Assembly: GCA_031002005.1 (NCBI GenBank)
Contig: JARYHS010008074.1
Span: 265,795,930-265,859,929 of the forward strand
Origin: Vandiemenella viatica
Taxonomy: Eukaryota; Arthropoda; Insecta; Orthoptera; Morabidae
Direction: 5' to 3'
DNA: 64,000 nucleotides
The notes below the pieces were generated by a model. That model did no database searches, was not told the DNA's origin, and saw only the letters and a list, made by a program, of their open reading frames with translations. The position numbers and the translations under genes were made by a program. Positions 12,181 through 23,119 of this stretch are shown here, in pieces; the first letter of the stretch is position 1, and each line of letters begins with the position of its first letter.

Positions 12181-12640
12181 GGACAGCGACAAGCTGGACA
12201 AATATCAATACACCACATTTTGAAAAAGCTTACACTGCAAGATGAAAAAAATGCCATAATTGGATTAAAACTAGAGAGAATTGAGAACAGAAATTGACAT
12301 ATTTGCAATGGACATCCAGTTGAGTCAAGTCAACATGCAAATTATAAGAAAGATAAAAAGAATAAGCTCATTAGGTAAAGCAATAGAAAGAAAGGTATTA
12401 TTGAAGAACATCACATGAATGGACAGAATCAGAAATAAAAACATTAGGGAGTGATGAAATGAAAGGCTGCAATGACAGGGATACATCATGGGAATGGAGA
12501 GTGCCAGGGTTAACACTCTTGACCAGCAGGAAGGGAAGGGGATCTACAGTAAGACCATGGGAAAGATGGATGGATCGGGTAAAGTGTAGAGTTGACTGGA
12601 GGCAAGTGGCGCTGTAAGAAACTTGAAGTGACCGCCTTTT
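12181..12640 (+). mobile_element. Possible LINE C-terminal remnant
   Basis: In the plus sense, around 12530-12610, residues like KGRGSTVRPWERWMDRVK followed by VDWRQVA resemble the basic GRP...RW end of LINE reverse transcriptase proteins. The preceding 300 bases are stop-ridden. The assignment rests on that single block. Confidence 0.35.
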
Positions 12641-15480
12641 ATGAAGGAGAATGTGCTGGACGATCCCCCAAAGTGAAAACACCAATTGATGATGATACAG
12701 GAAAGGCAGAATTGCTACCTACAGGCATAACATGGAGTATAATTTGATGGTAAAATAAGGTGGCAGCACACATCGATGCTGGCCCCACACAGACACGCAG
12801 CTGATGCAGGTGGGGAAGCACACTTTCTGTGGCTCTATCTTCTGGATAAGAACAGTGCAGATTGAGATGCAGGGTAGGGCACTACTGTGCTACATTTGTG
12901 TTCATGACACAGAAAATGTGCAATGCAACTAACACTTGTTGGTTTTTACTGTAACCCTTCTTGCATTATTTGTAATCCGTCTTTTTATTTTAGAATCTTT
13001 TTCAACTATGGAGGAAGAAAAATAGGTTGAGTGATTTATAATACCAGTCATTCTATACACATAAAAAATATTTTTCTTTAAAAAAGGACGAGGATCACAA
13101 ATGAGCTCAACAAGTGGGGAGTAAATTCGGCATTTATTTATCACTGTGTTGACTTACAATTTTCACTTTTATTTTCTCATTTTGAGTTCATTTGTAATAA
13201 AGTATTTTTTTAAAAAAATAATTATATATATTGTTACATTGTTTGTTTACTTATTATTTTCACTACATCATTCAATAGTGTCCCAGAGAAACACTTTCTT
13301 CTTGCATGGCACACTTTCATCTACTTCTGCTATTCCTCTGTATTCCTCTTCCAGGCAGCCTCCATCCATCTCCTACCGAGAGATGGAGGATTCATGAGAA
13401 AACAATTTACAGAATAATTAATTGAACTTTCCTTTTTTGGTTCCAAGTGTTTCTTATGTCCTATTATATAGTTTTCTTTTTTAAATACTAATAATATGAA
13501 ATCAAAATGAATTATCTCAAAAATACTGCCAGATTTTCTTCAGTTTCAATAGGTGTTTAAGCATTGCAGTCTAAATAACTGGTTTGATTATGCTATGAAC
13601 CTCTTAAAACTCCACTCGAGTCATCTGAAATAATGTGTAAATCTTTCAATTGAGAGTTCTCTTTCAGTGCAAAATACCTATGAGAGTTTCTTCTTTTAAT
13701 GCAAGAACTTTTCCATTTTTACCTTCATCAGTTTCTGATAAATTAAAAACAATGTTTCATGCTTGGCATCTCTGTCTGACTCAAAACTCAAATGAAGGTT
13801 CTTTCATCATGTTTTTGGTTACACTATTCACAACACACAACAATGTCATTGTCAACTACCACATGAAACTGCGGTCTAACATTAACTGACAACCGCCCGA
13901 CGCAGTTTCTTTTTTTCGTGCTGCCCCGTCCTGCCCATACTGCACCATGCAGCTATATGTGCGCCCGGCCTGAGGATGGGGTAACGAGATATTTCCACAA
14001 GTCTTGCATCTACTGAAAAAGGTGATCATGGGATGTACCAAGAATTGAGTGAACTGTGATACAAAACTCTGTTCAGCCATAGCAATAGCACAGTGGATGG
14101 TAATGGATCCATATTATGGATATCAATTACAGGAGAGCACATATTCATCTCTTCTGGAAATAAGTGCATAATACAGTAACTGATATGAAACAAGAAATGC
14201 ATTAACAGTCACTAGAAGAAGTAGAAGCCTATAGAGTAATAGAATGCTGAATGCATACAAGGCACACATTGACAGTGAGAACTGGGTAGATAATAGGCAA
14301 AGAGTGGATAATAGGTGAAGAGATAGGAGTCATTATTATTATTTAACAGCCATATTCAATCATAAAATGAAGAGGTTTCTTTGAATCCTTGGGATGACTG
14401 TAGATTGTGTTACTGCTACAACTTGTGATCACATTACCTACAATGCTGAAACAATGTTCCAAGACATTAGTGAAAACACTACAACTACTTTCCACCACAA
14501 TAACCTATGGCACCACATAATATCTCAAATGATGTATAAACCGTGCGTGGAGTTTCATATCTCACTAGCTGCGACAGTACAAAAAATAACAGTTTTTTGG
14601 GCATGAACAAAACAACTGCAGGAACACCTAACAAATAATAATGATACAGTATAATTAATACTTATAAATTCCATAAGGTCTATTGCAAAAACAGATTTAA
14701 AAAAAAAATAGTTAAACAACTACACATAAAAAAATTAAAAAACACTGAAACAAAAATATCTGGAATTTTTAAGTATTTACTAAATATTTTAGCAGCATCA
14801 TTTCCAATGGAACCAATACAGTAAATTCTGCAGCGTGATACCTGAACTTACCACAAACAGCATAAACACATCTGGAGTAGAAAAAGGTTATGACTTTAAA
14901 AAAGTCACAAAATAAGCTGGCTGTAAAGTAATTATTAGCTTTCATGGAGCATGCCACATTTCAACCTAACCACAACTTCCAAAAAACAAAAAATCAATAC
15001 TCTGTGAGGTGGAAAGTAGGTGTGTCGTAATCGTGTCAGTAGACCTGAGTCCCGAGTAATGATCATCATGAACTTCAAAGGATGTGAAATGTAGTCAAAA
15101 CATCTACTACAGGGGTGGGGGAATCATTAACCCTCTCATTTGCAGGAAAGAATCTATTCTAATGTGGGGTTCTTAAGTATTGCCATCAGTTTGCAATTCG
15201 TGTAACTTGAGTTCCCTACAATGGGTGACTTTTGTTTACGGAATGTTTGGTCATATGAGATGTATATTGAGAACCATCTGAGCATTCACCTAGACGATTC
15301 TGGGAAACCGGCCAAAAACTGCAATCAGGATGATCTGTACGCGGGGACCAGGACTCAAACCTGATCCCACTGTACTTCCCAGGTTCAGTGTGGTGGTGCT
15401 TTAATGTGCACAGTCACACTGGCAGGTGTTAAGGAGTAGTATCTGAAAGAAAAGAGATAGTAATAAATTACCTCTTGATC
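12641..15480. other. Intergenic DNA; one repeat fragment, no gene seen
   Basis: About 15225-15420 carries AGCATTCACCTAGACGATTC, GGGAAACCGGCCAAAAACTG and a tRNA-like GGACCAGGACTCAAACC stretch, similar to the repeat at 55310-55500. The rest is AT-rich and shows no recognisable frame. Confidence 0.4.
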
Positions 15481-15620
15481 TCAGATGGAAGGTAGGAGGA
15501 AAATTTTCTTTTGTTGGTAAAAAGTCAGGAAATGGAATAAATTACAGAGGGAGATACTGAAGAACTTGAAGTAAATATTAGAATAGTGTAAAAACGAGTG
15601 ACACCGATTATTCGCAATAA
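15481..15620 (+). mobile_element. LINE fragment (family L1x), C-terminal coding end
   Basis: Plus-strand text GGAAAATTTTCTTTTGTTGG...GTCAGGAAATGGAATAAATTAC corresponds to the conserved end motif GxFSFVGxGVRDWNxLP seen in frame at 53523-53747 minus and 59728-60006 minus. It is short and stop-ridden. I use L1x only as a label within this window. Confidence 0.55.
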
Positions 15621-16435
15621 TAGAAGCTAATTCACTGGAAAAAGTGGATTTACTTGCTAATGTGTGAGATTTTTTTGAGCTACGTGGAAACATTCAGAAA
15701 AAGGAGTAACAAATTTTATTTTTAAATTATTTGCGCTGCCTGTATACTCTTGCCTAAAAGTTATGCTTAATTTCTAAGCCAGAAAAATAAAAATACTTTT
15801 CTACTACTTACTGTGTAATTCAACGCCATAAACATTTAAATTCACAAACTGGACAGCAAACGCATTTCTGCCTGTATCTTAAAATGACAGCTCTAAATGT
15901 CTCCTGGAACTAAATTCCAGTGGACTATTTTGATGATTTTTAATTCATTGCAAATTGAAATAAAATACAGTAACAATCTTACTTGAATATATTTGCTGCC
16001 AAGATGTCATTTCAAAGTTTGAAAACTATTAATGTATAACGCGAAGCAAAACATATAACTCACAACAACAACTAAACTTTATTCAACACTCCGTTTCCTA
16101 TCATTCACCGCGAGAGTACACACTACACAGTGTATAGATACACAACACATTAGTGACGGATGTTCAAAAAACCAAAGATATTAAAAGAAACAAAATTTCC
16201 AAAGTCAATGCTGAAATAAGCAATACAAATAAGTTCAGATATTTTCTGTAACAAATTATAGGCTTTCCATAGCTTTACAAATAAATATTTTGATCGCCCA
16301 GGAAGCAAAAAGTATTTATGTGAAACACAATATAATATGTGCACTTTAGTGCGAAAATGTATGAATTAAGTAAGAAGAAAACCATATAAAAGATTTTTCA
16401 AGTAATGGGGAAATGGTCAGGTTGGATTTAATTTA

Positions 16436-16665
16436 GCTGTGATGGAGCATACGCCCTCCTGGTGGCAATTTCTCTACTTACCAGCCTTCGAATTTTTTTA
16501 AAAAATACTTGTTTTAAATTTTTTATTGTTTCATGGAAATTGTTCACCATTTCCTTCCGTAATTCATTCCAGTCCCTTACCCCCCACTCTACAAAATTTT
16601 TCTACTTCCTTGTGCGACTATTGAAAACTTTGAGGTTAAATATATTGTTAGTGAATATTAAATAT
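16436..16665 (-). mobile_element. LINE 3' end (family L1x)
   Basis: The block opens on plus with the family's terminal hairpin (GGAGC 16444-16448 ... CGCCCTCC) and TGGCAATTTCTCTAC. The reverse complement of a KVFK-type C-terminus follows (ATTGTTCACCATTTCCTTCC, then CATTCCAGTCCCTTACC). Same layout as 31498-31920, 53345-54110 and 59655-60160. Confidence 0.7.
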
Positions 16666-16669
16666 CGTC

Positions 16670-16960
16670 TGTTCGGAATGCTGTTAAATGCAGCGAAAAG
16701 AGCCTTCTTGAAAAACAGAAATCTTTTAATTTCAAATACTGATCTAAGACTCAGAAAGACTTTTCTAAAACTGTATGGAGCATAGCTTTTTATGGCAGAG
16801 AAGCATAGACTTTAATAATCCCACAAGGAAGTAATATTAAAGCATCTGAAATGAAAAGAGGATGTTGAAAATGTAGTGGACAGTTAAAGTGTTTGATAGA
16901 CGTATTTGGAAATGATTAGCGAAGAAAGTAGTAGCTGGATGAATCTCACAGAAAGAAGAA
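16670..16960 (+). mobile_element. LINE fragment, reverse transcriptase C-terminal region
   Basis: The plus frame 16670-16785 reads LNAAKRAFLKNRNLL then LRLRKTFLKLY, the block that precedes the YGxETWTL motif in insect endonuclease-reverse transcriptases. Further bases keep ATGGCAGAGAAGCATAGAC (degraded GSEAWT) and an EMKRGC stretch in place of the FEMWC motif. It is the segment just upstream of the part preserved at 4055-4515, possibly from the same family. Confidence 0.6.
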
Positions 16961-17499
16961 ACAGGAGGTGCCAGTTAACTTCTGCAGGATATTATTTCTA
17001 GTTCTTAGTTTTGCTGCAAGATTATTTGGATGTTTATTGTACGACCAAGTGCGATCCATTACGACTCCAAAATACTTCGAAAAAGGGTTGTGTCGAGGCA
17101 GTGCTGGATTTCCCATTAGGCTGTATAGGCTCCAGCCTAGGGGCGGCAGCGTTTTAGGGGCTGCAAATTTCCTAGGATGACCGCTTTAGTAAGCCGTCAA
17201 ATTTGTGTGTGATCATAAACAGAATAGAAAAACGTCTACTACAAATTTTCATTTAAGTGGTGACATCTAGTAGTGAAGTGACAAACTCGGAACAATTAAC
17301 AGAAAAGAAAAATATGTTTACTATCAATTTTCATTTGGGTAAGTGGTGACAGTGAACTATTATTAATTTAATTCTTCATTAGTTTCCTAACTTTCTATCT
17401 TGTTCAACGCAGTCTGTAGCCCGTCGTATATTTCCGAAGGAAGACTCTAAAGGCAGAGGTAAGCTTCTGCTGACAGACTCAGATTTCTTAATTTCTATA

Positions 17500-17861
17500 A
17501 AAAAAATACTTTTTTTTTGCTGTCAGTCTTTTGACTGGTTTGATGCAATCCACCATCCTTTCCTATCTTGTGCTAAACTCTTCATCTCTACATATCCTTT
17601 ACAACCAACGCCCTCAATTATCTGTCACCATCAAATCGTAGCATACTGATTTTTTCTCCCTGAACACTTATGCTACATGAAAATTTTTCTTTGACTTTCT
17701 TTATTCCTTCCTATACATACAAGATGAATATTAACGGGGATAGACTACAATCTTGTCTCACACCCTTTTTAACTGATGCATGTCTCTCATGATTCTCTAC
17801 TATTATTACAGCCACTTGATTCTTATATAGTTTATAAAGGATTCTTCTATCTCGATACTTT
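17500..17861 (-). mobile_element. LINE fragment inside the hAT element (tail plus polymerase segment)
   Basis: On plus, an A/T run is followed by GTCTTTTGACTGGTTTGATG, the same tail as at 4055-4515. On minus, bases 17711-17861 encode YKNQVAVIIVENHERHASVK and GVRQDCSLSPLIFILYV, the GVRQGCSLSPLLFNLYI polymerase motif. Tail and polymerase are closer together than in an intact element, so there is an internal deletion. The right part runs into the gap. Confidence 0.75.
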
Positions 17862-18861
17862 NNNNNNNNNNNNNNNNNNNNNNNNNNNNNNNNNNNNNNN
17901 NNNNNNNNNNNNNNNNNNNNNNNNNNNNNNNNNNNNNNNNNNNNNNNNNNNNNNNNNNNNNNNNNNNNNNNNNNNNNNNNNNNNNNNNNNNNNNNNNNNN
18001 NNNNNNNNNNNNNNNNNNNNNNNNNNNNNNNNNNNNNNNNNNNNNNNNNNNNNNNNNNNNNNNNNNNNNNNNNNNNNNNNNNNNNNNNNNNNNNNNNNNN
18101 NNNNNNNNNNNNNNNNNNNNNNNNNNNNNNNNNNNNNNNNNNNNNNNNNNNNNNNNNNNNNNNNNNNNNNNNNNNNNNNNNNNNNNNNNNNNNNNNNNNN
18201 NNNNNNNNNNNNNNNNNNNNNNNNNNNNNNNNNNNNNNNNNNNNNNNNNNNNNNNNNNNNNNNNNNNNNNNNNNNNNNNNNNNNNNNNNNNNNNNNNNNN
18301 NNNNNNNNNNNNNNNNNNNNNNNNNNNNNNNNNNNNNNNNNNNNNNNNNNNNNNNNNNNNNNNNNNNNNNNNNNNNNNNNNNNNNNNNNNNNNNNNNNNN
18401 NNNNNNNNNNNNNNNNNNNNNNNNNNNNNNNNNNNNNNNNNNNNNNNNNNNNNNNNNNNNNNNNNNNNNNNNNNNNNNNNNNNNNNNNNNNNNNNNNNNN
18501 NNNNNNNNNNNNNNNNNNNNNNNNNNNNNNNNNNNNNNNNNNNNNNNNNNNNNNNNNNNNNNNNNNNNNNNNNNNNNNNNNNNNNNNNNNNNNNNNNNNN
18601 NNNNNNNNNNNNNNNNNNNNNNNNNNNNNNNNNNNNNNNNNNNNNNNNNNNNNNNNNNNNNNNNNNNNNNNNNNNNNNNNNNNNNNNNNNNNNNNNNNNN
18701 NNNNNNNNNNNNNNNNNNNNNNNNNNNNNNNNNNNNNNNNNNNNNNNNNNNNNNNNNNNNNNNNNNNNNNNNNNNNNNNNNNNNNNNNNNNNNNNNNNNN
18801 NNNNNNNNNNNNNNNNNNNNNNNNNNNNNNNNNNNNNNNNNNNNNNNNNNNNNNNNNNNNN
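17862..18861. other. Assembly gap (1,000 N)
   Basis: Exactly 1,000 N, a conventional filler of unknown true length. Open frames reported across it are artefacts. Confidence 0.99.
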
Positions 18862-19850
18862 TAGTGATTAGTTTAAGTATGAAGGAGAAAAGGGCGGCAC
18901 AAAATGAACAGCCTACACTAAAAAGGAGTTTAAATCCGGCCCTGTGTCGAGGGAAGCCCATCAAGAAGAACGTCAAGCGAGAGATTCTCCGTCTGGCTGT
19001 TAAGATGGAAGACACTAATTTTCGTCTTGCTGGAACTGGGTATGAGATGCCATTTCTTAAAATAGTTGCTCAGGGTTTTTATTGTTGCTGTCAAATTATT
19101 TTCAATTTGCTGAATGTTATGGGGTTGTTGTACTGGTGCCAGATCGTCAGCATAAGAGAATTGTCTGGATTCTGTTTGAGGAACGTCAGAAATATATATG
19201 TTGTTAAAAAGAAGTGGAGCAAGAACTGAGCCTTGATGCAGACTATTATTCACACTTCTTACTTTGCTTATCTTACTATCCGAGACAACCTAGAAAGTTC
19301 TGTTAGCTTGCATGGTATCGATCAGAAAAGTTTTTTTTTTTTTGCACGTCAGAATGTTCTGCAGTTTGTAAACCATGCCCTCTTGCTTGCCACACCATAT
19401 TATATGCTACGGTGAGGTCAACAATTCAATCGTCTCTCGAATCCTGCTTCTGTGTGGGTTTACAAGGCCTCCCAGAACCTGACCCTCGCAGTTTCTTTCA
19501 GGTCTAAGACCTTCCTGTTCAACTGGGAGGTTTTCGAAAATAATTGGAAAGATTCTATTGTAGATGATCCTTTCAAATAAGTTGTAAGTAGGGGTCTATT
19601 AGTTAGCAGTGAAATAGGTCTAAAATTCTCTGGAACATTACTGCTTTTTTCAGGCATCAGAATGTCTATGATCTTTTCCCGTTTAAATTCCGGATGGATG
19701 ACACTTGTCTGTAGTATGTTAGTAAAGTACCGGGGCAACCATTTTTGGTATTTATTCCACAGTGAGTGAGGAACTCTGGGAGAACTTCGTCTTCGTGTAA
19801 CGTAAACTAGTCTCCTCGTGGTACACACTGGGCAACATGCTTACATGGCT

Positions 19851-21361
19851 AAACAGTCGGTCTGTCATACAATCCTGTAGGATCTCCTGGCAACTAGAGC
19901 ACAGTAATCCTCATGTCACCTAACGGTTCTTATCAGAACCAGAAGGCAACAACCCTTGGACATTCACTAAAGATTTTCCAACTTAATATCAAAGTAATAA
20001 GCCGAACAAAAAGCGCTTATGATGAATAATAGAAGACAATTTCAGTTCGCAATTTGGATTTGATACACTTTTCAAACCATTACTGCAACGCTATAGAACT
20101 TGACCGTTATAAACGCGTAATGTCAGACTTCGTATCCGAATATGCAGATTCTAATGGAAGCAAACAATATTTAAATCAGCAGTAAATCGATATAACACTT
20201 ATCCAGTCGACAGGACGCGTTACCTGGAAAATTTCAAGGAAAAAATTTCCGAATCATTGATATCATTATTCTAAACAGCTAAATTTTGATATCGCAGAAC
20301 TAATATAAACACTTCTAAATCATTTTATTGTTATTATTTCAGCTTTAGGGTGCGTTGACGACTAAGTAATTAGCGCATTTCCTAAGTCATTTTGTACAAT
20401 TTTGACCTCAAATGGCTGTCTGGCGTGGCCCTGTTTCAAATAAAATTTATCGCGGACTAACTTATCAGCCATAGTCATTTGCTATCAACTTCTTTCATGT
20501 AGACAGTGTTCGATGTAATCTTTCCCTTTCGGCATTTACTGCTAGCATCTTCAGGTAAGTCATATCTTGATTTGTCGTATTGTATGTTATTTCTGTCTTC
20601 CGTCATATCAAGAGATGATCGGTTTGAGGGCTTCTTTGTCTCAGAGGTGACTTGACGACTAGTTTGCGGTTGGAGTGGGACCTTTGTACTGAGCAGACAG
20701 CAGGTTGACAAGCTGCGTGAGTAGCTCGATGAGGGAGGTGGGCTTGTCGTCCCATTGACCTGGTTTGCTAAAATTACTTGTTTTTGAATACGCTAAATTG
20801 TACATTTTAAGGGAAAAAAGAGGTTTTGGTCCAATTTAAGAGTCACCTACATCATATATGTATAACATATTGAGTGGCAGCACTTGACATTACCAATCAA
20901 AAACTCTTTATTGTCATGACTGTACAATAGTTTCTCTTTTGTGCACGTCACGGTTTATGCAGTTGTTCTACTACAGACACTTATGTCAACAAATATGGTG
21001 CCTACAATTTTTTTCGGTCTGTAATATAATATGCATTGCTCGTTTTGCAAAAAGTAGATCGAGTGGCTGGACAACCGAAGTTCATGTCATAGTTGTTATA
21101 ACATTTATTACGTTGTGACGAATGTATAACAACAATAATTTTATTTCGGACGGATATGTTTTAGTAACAACATCACATATACATTTCAAATTCACCCACA
21201 CGCACACGTTCACACACATTCAGCATACTATACCTCACACTGTTTTAAATTTGTTCGGCTATTAAACGAAATTTGTTAACAAATCAAATGAATACAAAAT
21301 TTGTATCTACAGTAAATACAGCACAGTTATACACTTAATCAATTTAAAGCTTTCTGATAAA
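19851..21361. other. Intergenic DNA, no gene seen
   Basis: A minus frame at 20475-20711 (78 codons, rich in Ser, Lys and charged residues) could be a scrap of a LINE first open frame, but I recognise no motif. Remaining sequence is AT-rich. Confidence 0.4.
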
Positions 21362-21364
21362 CTA

Positions 21365-21425
<61 letters not shown>
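21362..21425. repeat. (TA)n microsatellite joined to a T-run
   Basis: About 26 bases of alternating TA run directly into roughly 38 T. This is a typical target or tail of a retroposon on the minus strand and a likely place for assembly length error. Confidence 0.9.
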
Positions 21426-21426
<1 letters not shown>

Positions 21427-22085
21427 TGGTGCGTAAATATATAAATGTTTGTCATTTCCCCAATTGTTACGGATTTGCCTTCACAGTAATCTATTTCCGG
21501 GTCGTAGTGGAATGCTACTCGTTCCAGGTTTACAGGAGCACTTCGCCTATGGAATCACTCTCTTTCATTGTGTCGTGCTCACTGTTGTTGTGTTTGGTGT
21601 GCCAGAACTCGTTCCATTCTAAGTCTATCTACTTCATTATTATTCACTGTGGAACCCAATTTTGCCATACCAATTCGAATATTATCATTATCTGTCTCTC
21701 GCTAGTCATCAGTGCGGTTTGCACGTGAGGTAGCTAGTCGCACATTTCATTGACTTCGACGACCTAAGTCAGGTCGTCTTCTCCTTAGCATTTTAAAACA
21801 ATAACAGTAAATATAGTTCTCGCGCACTGACAAACTTCCAAGTGACAATATTTTGTATTTCTAAAATCTAAATACACGATAATCCTAAAGTTGTGGATAT
21901 ATGTTGCGTCAAAATGTGATCGCTGTGAACGGATCACATTAATGAGAAATCGACACTGAGGTACGGAATTCTGGTAATGTTCTAAAGAAGACTGAAGCTT
22001 TGTATCGTTAAAATAAAACACAATTTCGTCTTGTAGATAGTGTTTTATTACATGATAGTCAATTGTTTAAGGCAAGCAGCATTGC
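21426..22085. other. Intergenic DNA, no gene seen
   Basis: Several frames of 70-100 codons exist but show no domain. Nothing else recognised. Confidence 0.4.
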
Positions 22086-22370
22086 CAGAGAACAGTTTGT
22101 ATTGGAAAAGAGCAGCCGACAATAGGCCAGTTACGAAGGTCACAGATATCTTAGTGGCAATCGGCTGGCAATATTGCACGGAGAAAAGTCCAAAGATGGA
22201 CAAAAATAGTGTTAGAATGGAGTCCAAAAGATCACCACAAACCGAGAGGCAGACCGATGGGTTAAAGACATTTGCAGGGCTTTAGGAATTAACTGGCAGA
22301 AGATCACCCAAGATCGCAATGCTTTGCTATTGCTAGACTTGAGTACACATATAGATTAAATGAATAAATT
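22086..22370 (+). mobile_element. LINE C-terminal fragment (RTE/CR1-like)
   Basis: In the plus sense around 22205-22340 the text gives residues like RWVKDICRALGINWQKITQD followed by RN and ARLEYTYRLNE. This resembles the GRP...RWxDDI...GxxWxxxAQDRxxW ending of RTE/BovB-type reverse transcriptase proteins. Frameshifts are present. The downstream tail at 22440-23112 may belong with it. Confidence 0.6.
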
Positions 22371-22439
22371 TGAAAGTTTGTGTTTAAATTTTAATTACTG
22401 TTTCATTAAATTTCTACAATGGTCTTGGATATGCAATGT

Positions 22440-23112
22440 GTTTGGTGATTCCAAGTACACTGGCAAAAATTAAGGGGATACAAAGGGGAAGAAGGATGGC
22501 ATATTTGGAAACAATATTTAGGCAGTATTATTCTGTATATTTTATAGTATTTTATTTTATGTTCTTTTTATAGTATATGTGTGCAAATTTGCATCAAAAT
22601 CGGATAAAATATGTGGGTTTGTCTAAATTAGGGGGATGTGAAGGGGATGAGGGGTTGCGGTTTTGGAAACCACATATAGGCAATATTTTTCAATTTGTTT
22701 TTAAGTATACGTTTGCAATTTTTGGTGGAAATCGGACAAAATCTGTTGAGTTGTTTAAATTATGGGGTGTTATGGTGAAGAGGGCGTGTTTTTTTTTTCT
22801 TTTTTGGAAATTTTATTTCTTGGGAACCACCTCCGAAACGCTCTCGACATCTCACCAAAGTTTCACCGTAATCGGATGAACGGTTTAGGAGTGCATAGAG
22901 GGCAAACAAACTCGCATTGATTTTTATATATAAAAAAATTAAATTGTCGTTTTCAGTATTTTTCTCGAAATTTTTATATTTTTTCTCACCGTTTAAACCT
23001 TCCCTGAACTTCCACAAATATTTCAAGATCAAAATTAGCTAAATCGGTGAAGCCATTCCCGAGTTTTAGCGAGACAAACGAACAGCAATTCATTTTTATA
23101 TATAAAGATTGG
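22440..23112 (+). repeat. LINE-like 3' tail with two related terminal blocks
   Basis: Two similar blocks end the segment: one near 22855-22930 (CACCGTAATCGGATGAACGG ... CTCGCATTGATTTTTATATA) and one near 23031-23107 (GCTAAATCGGTGAAGCCATT ... CAATTCATTTTTATATATAA). The layout, a coordinating AATCGG-type motif followed by ATTTTTATATATA, is common at 3' ends of RTE-type LINEs in insects. No coding content. Confidence 0.5.
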
Positions 23113-23119
23113 TGAAGTC

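Larger units (their letters stand above)
17099..18944. mobile_element. hAT-type DNA transposon, interrupted by the assembly gap
   Basis: The ends are CAGTGCTGGATTT (left) and, read inward from the right, CAGGGCCGGATTT, the CAGNG-type terminal repeats of hAT elements. An exact 8-bp duplication, TGTCGAGG, flanks it at 17091-17098 and 18945-18952, the size hAT transposases make. No transposase frame is visible, but 1,000 bases are unknown. It carries an antisense LINE stretch (17500-17861). It sits inside a LINE reading frame, so it is younger than that LINE copy. Confidence 0.85.
16966..19850 (-). mobile_element. Jockey-like LINE, broken, split by a hAT insertion
   Basis: On the minus strand, frame 19460-19828 has the pre-polymerase block (FKREKIIDILMPEKSS, then NFRPISLL). 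Frame 18930-19253 has the polymerase core HQGSVLAPLLFN...YADDLAP, the YADD active-site box, and a KTKISVFHLN block ending at DGLPSTQ. The text resumes at 17098-16966 with KYFGVVMDRTWSY and LRTRNNILQKLTGT, the normal continuation in this clade. The two halves are separated exactly by the hAT element at 17099-18944. Internal frameshifts and missing segments make it inactive. Confidence 0.8.

Noticed and set aside
17711..19015. Long open frames of 362 and 434 codons across the N run
   Set aside because: They are open only because N bases cannot form stops. The real content is LINE and hAT sequence.
21362..21425. Possible regulatory or CRISPR-like repeat
   Set aside because: It is a plain TA microsatellite and T-run. 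No CRISPR array exists in this window, nor would one be expected in an insect.
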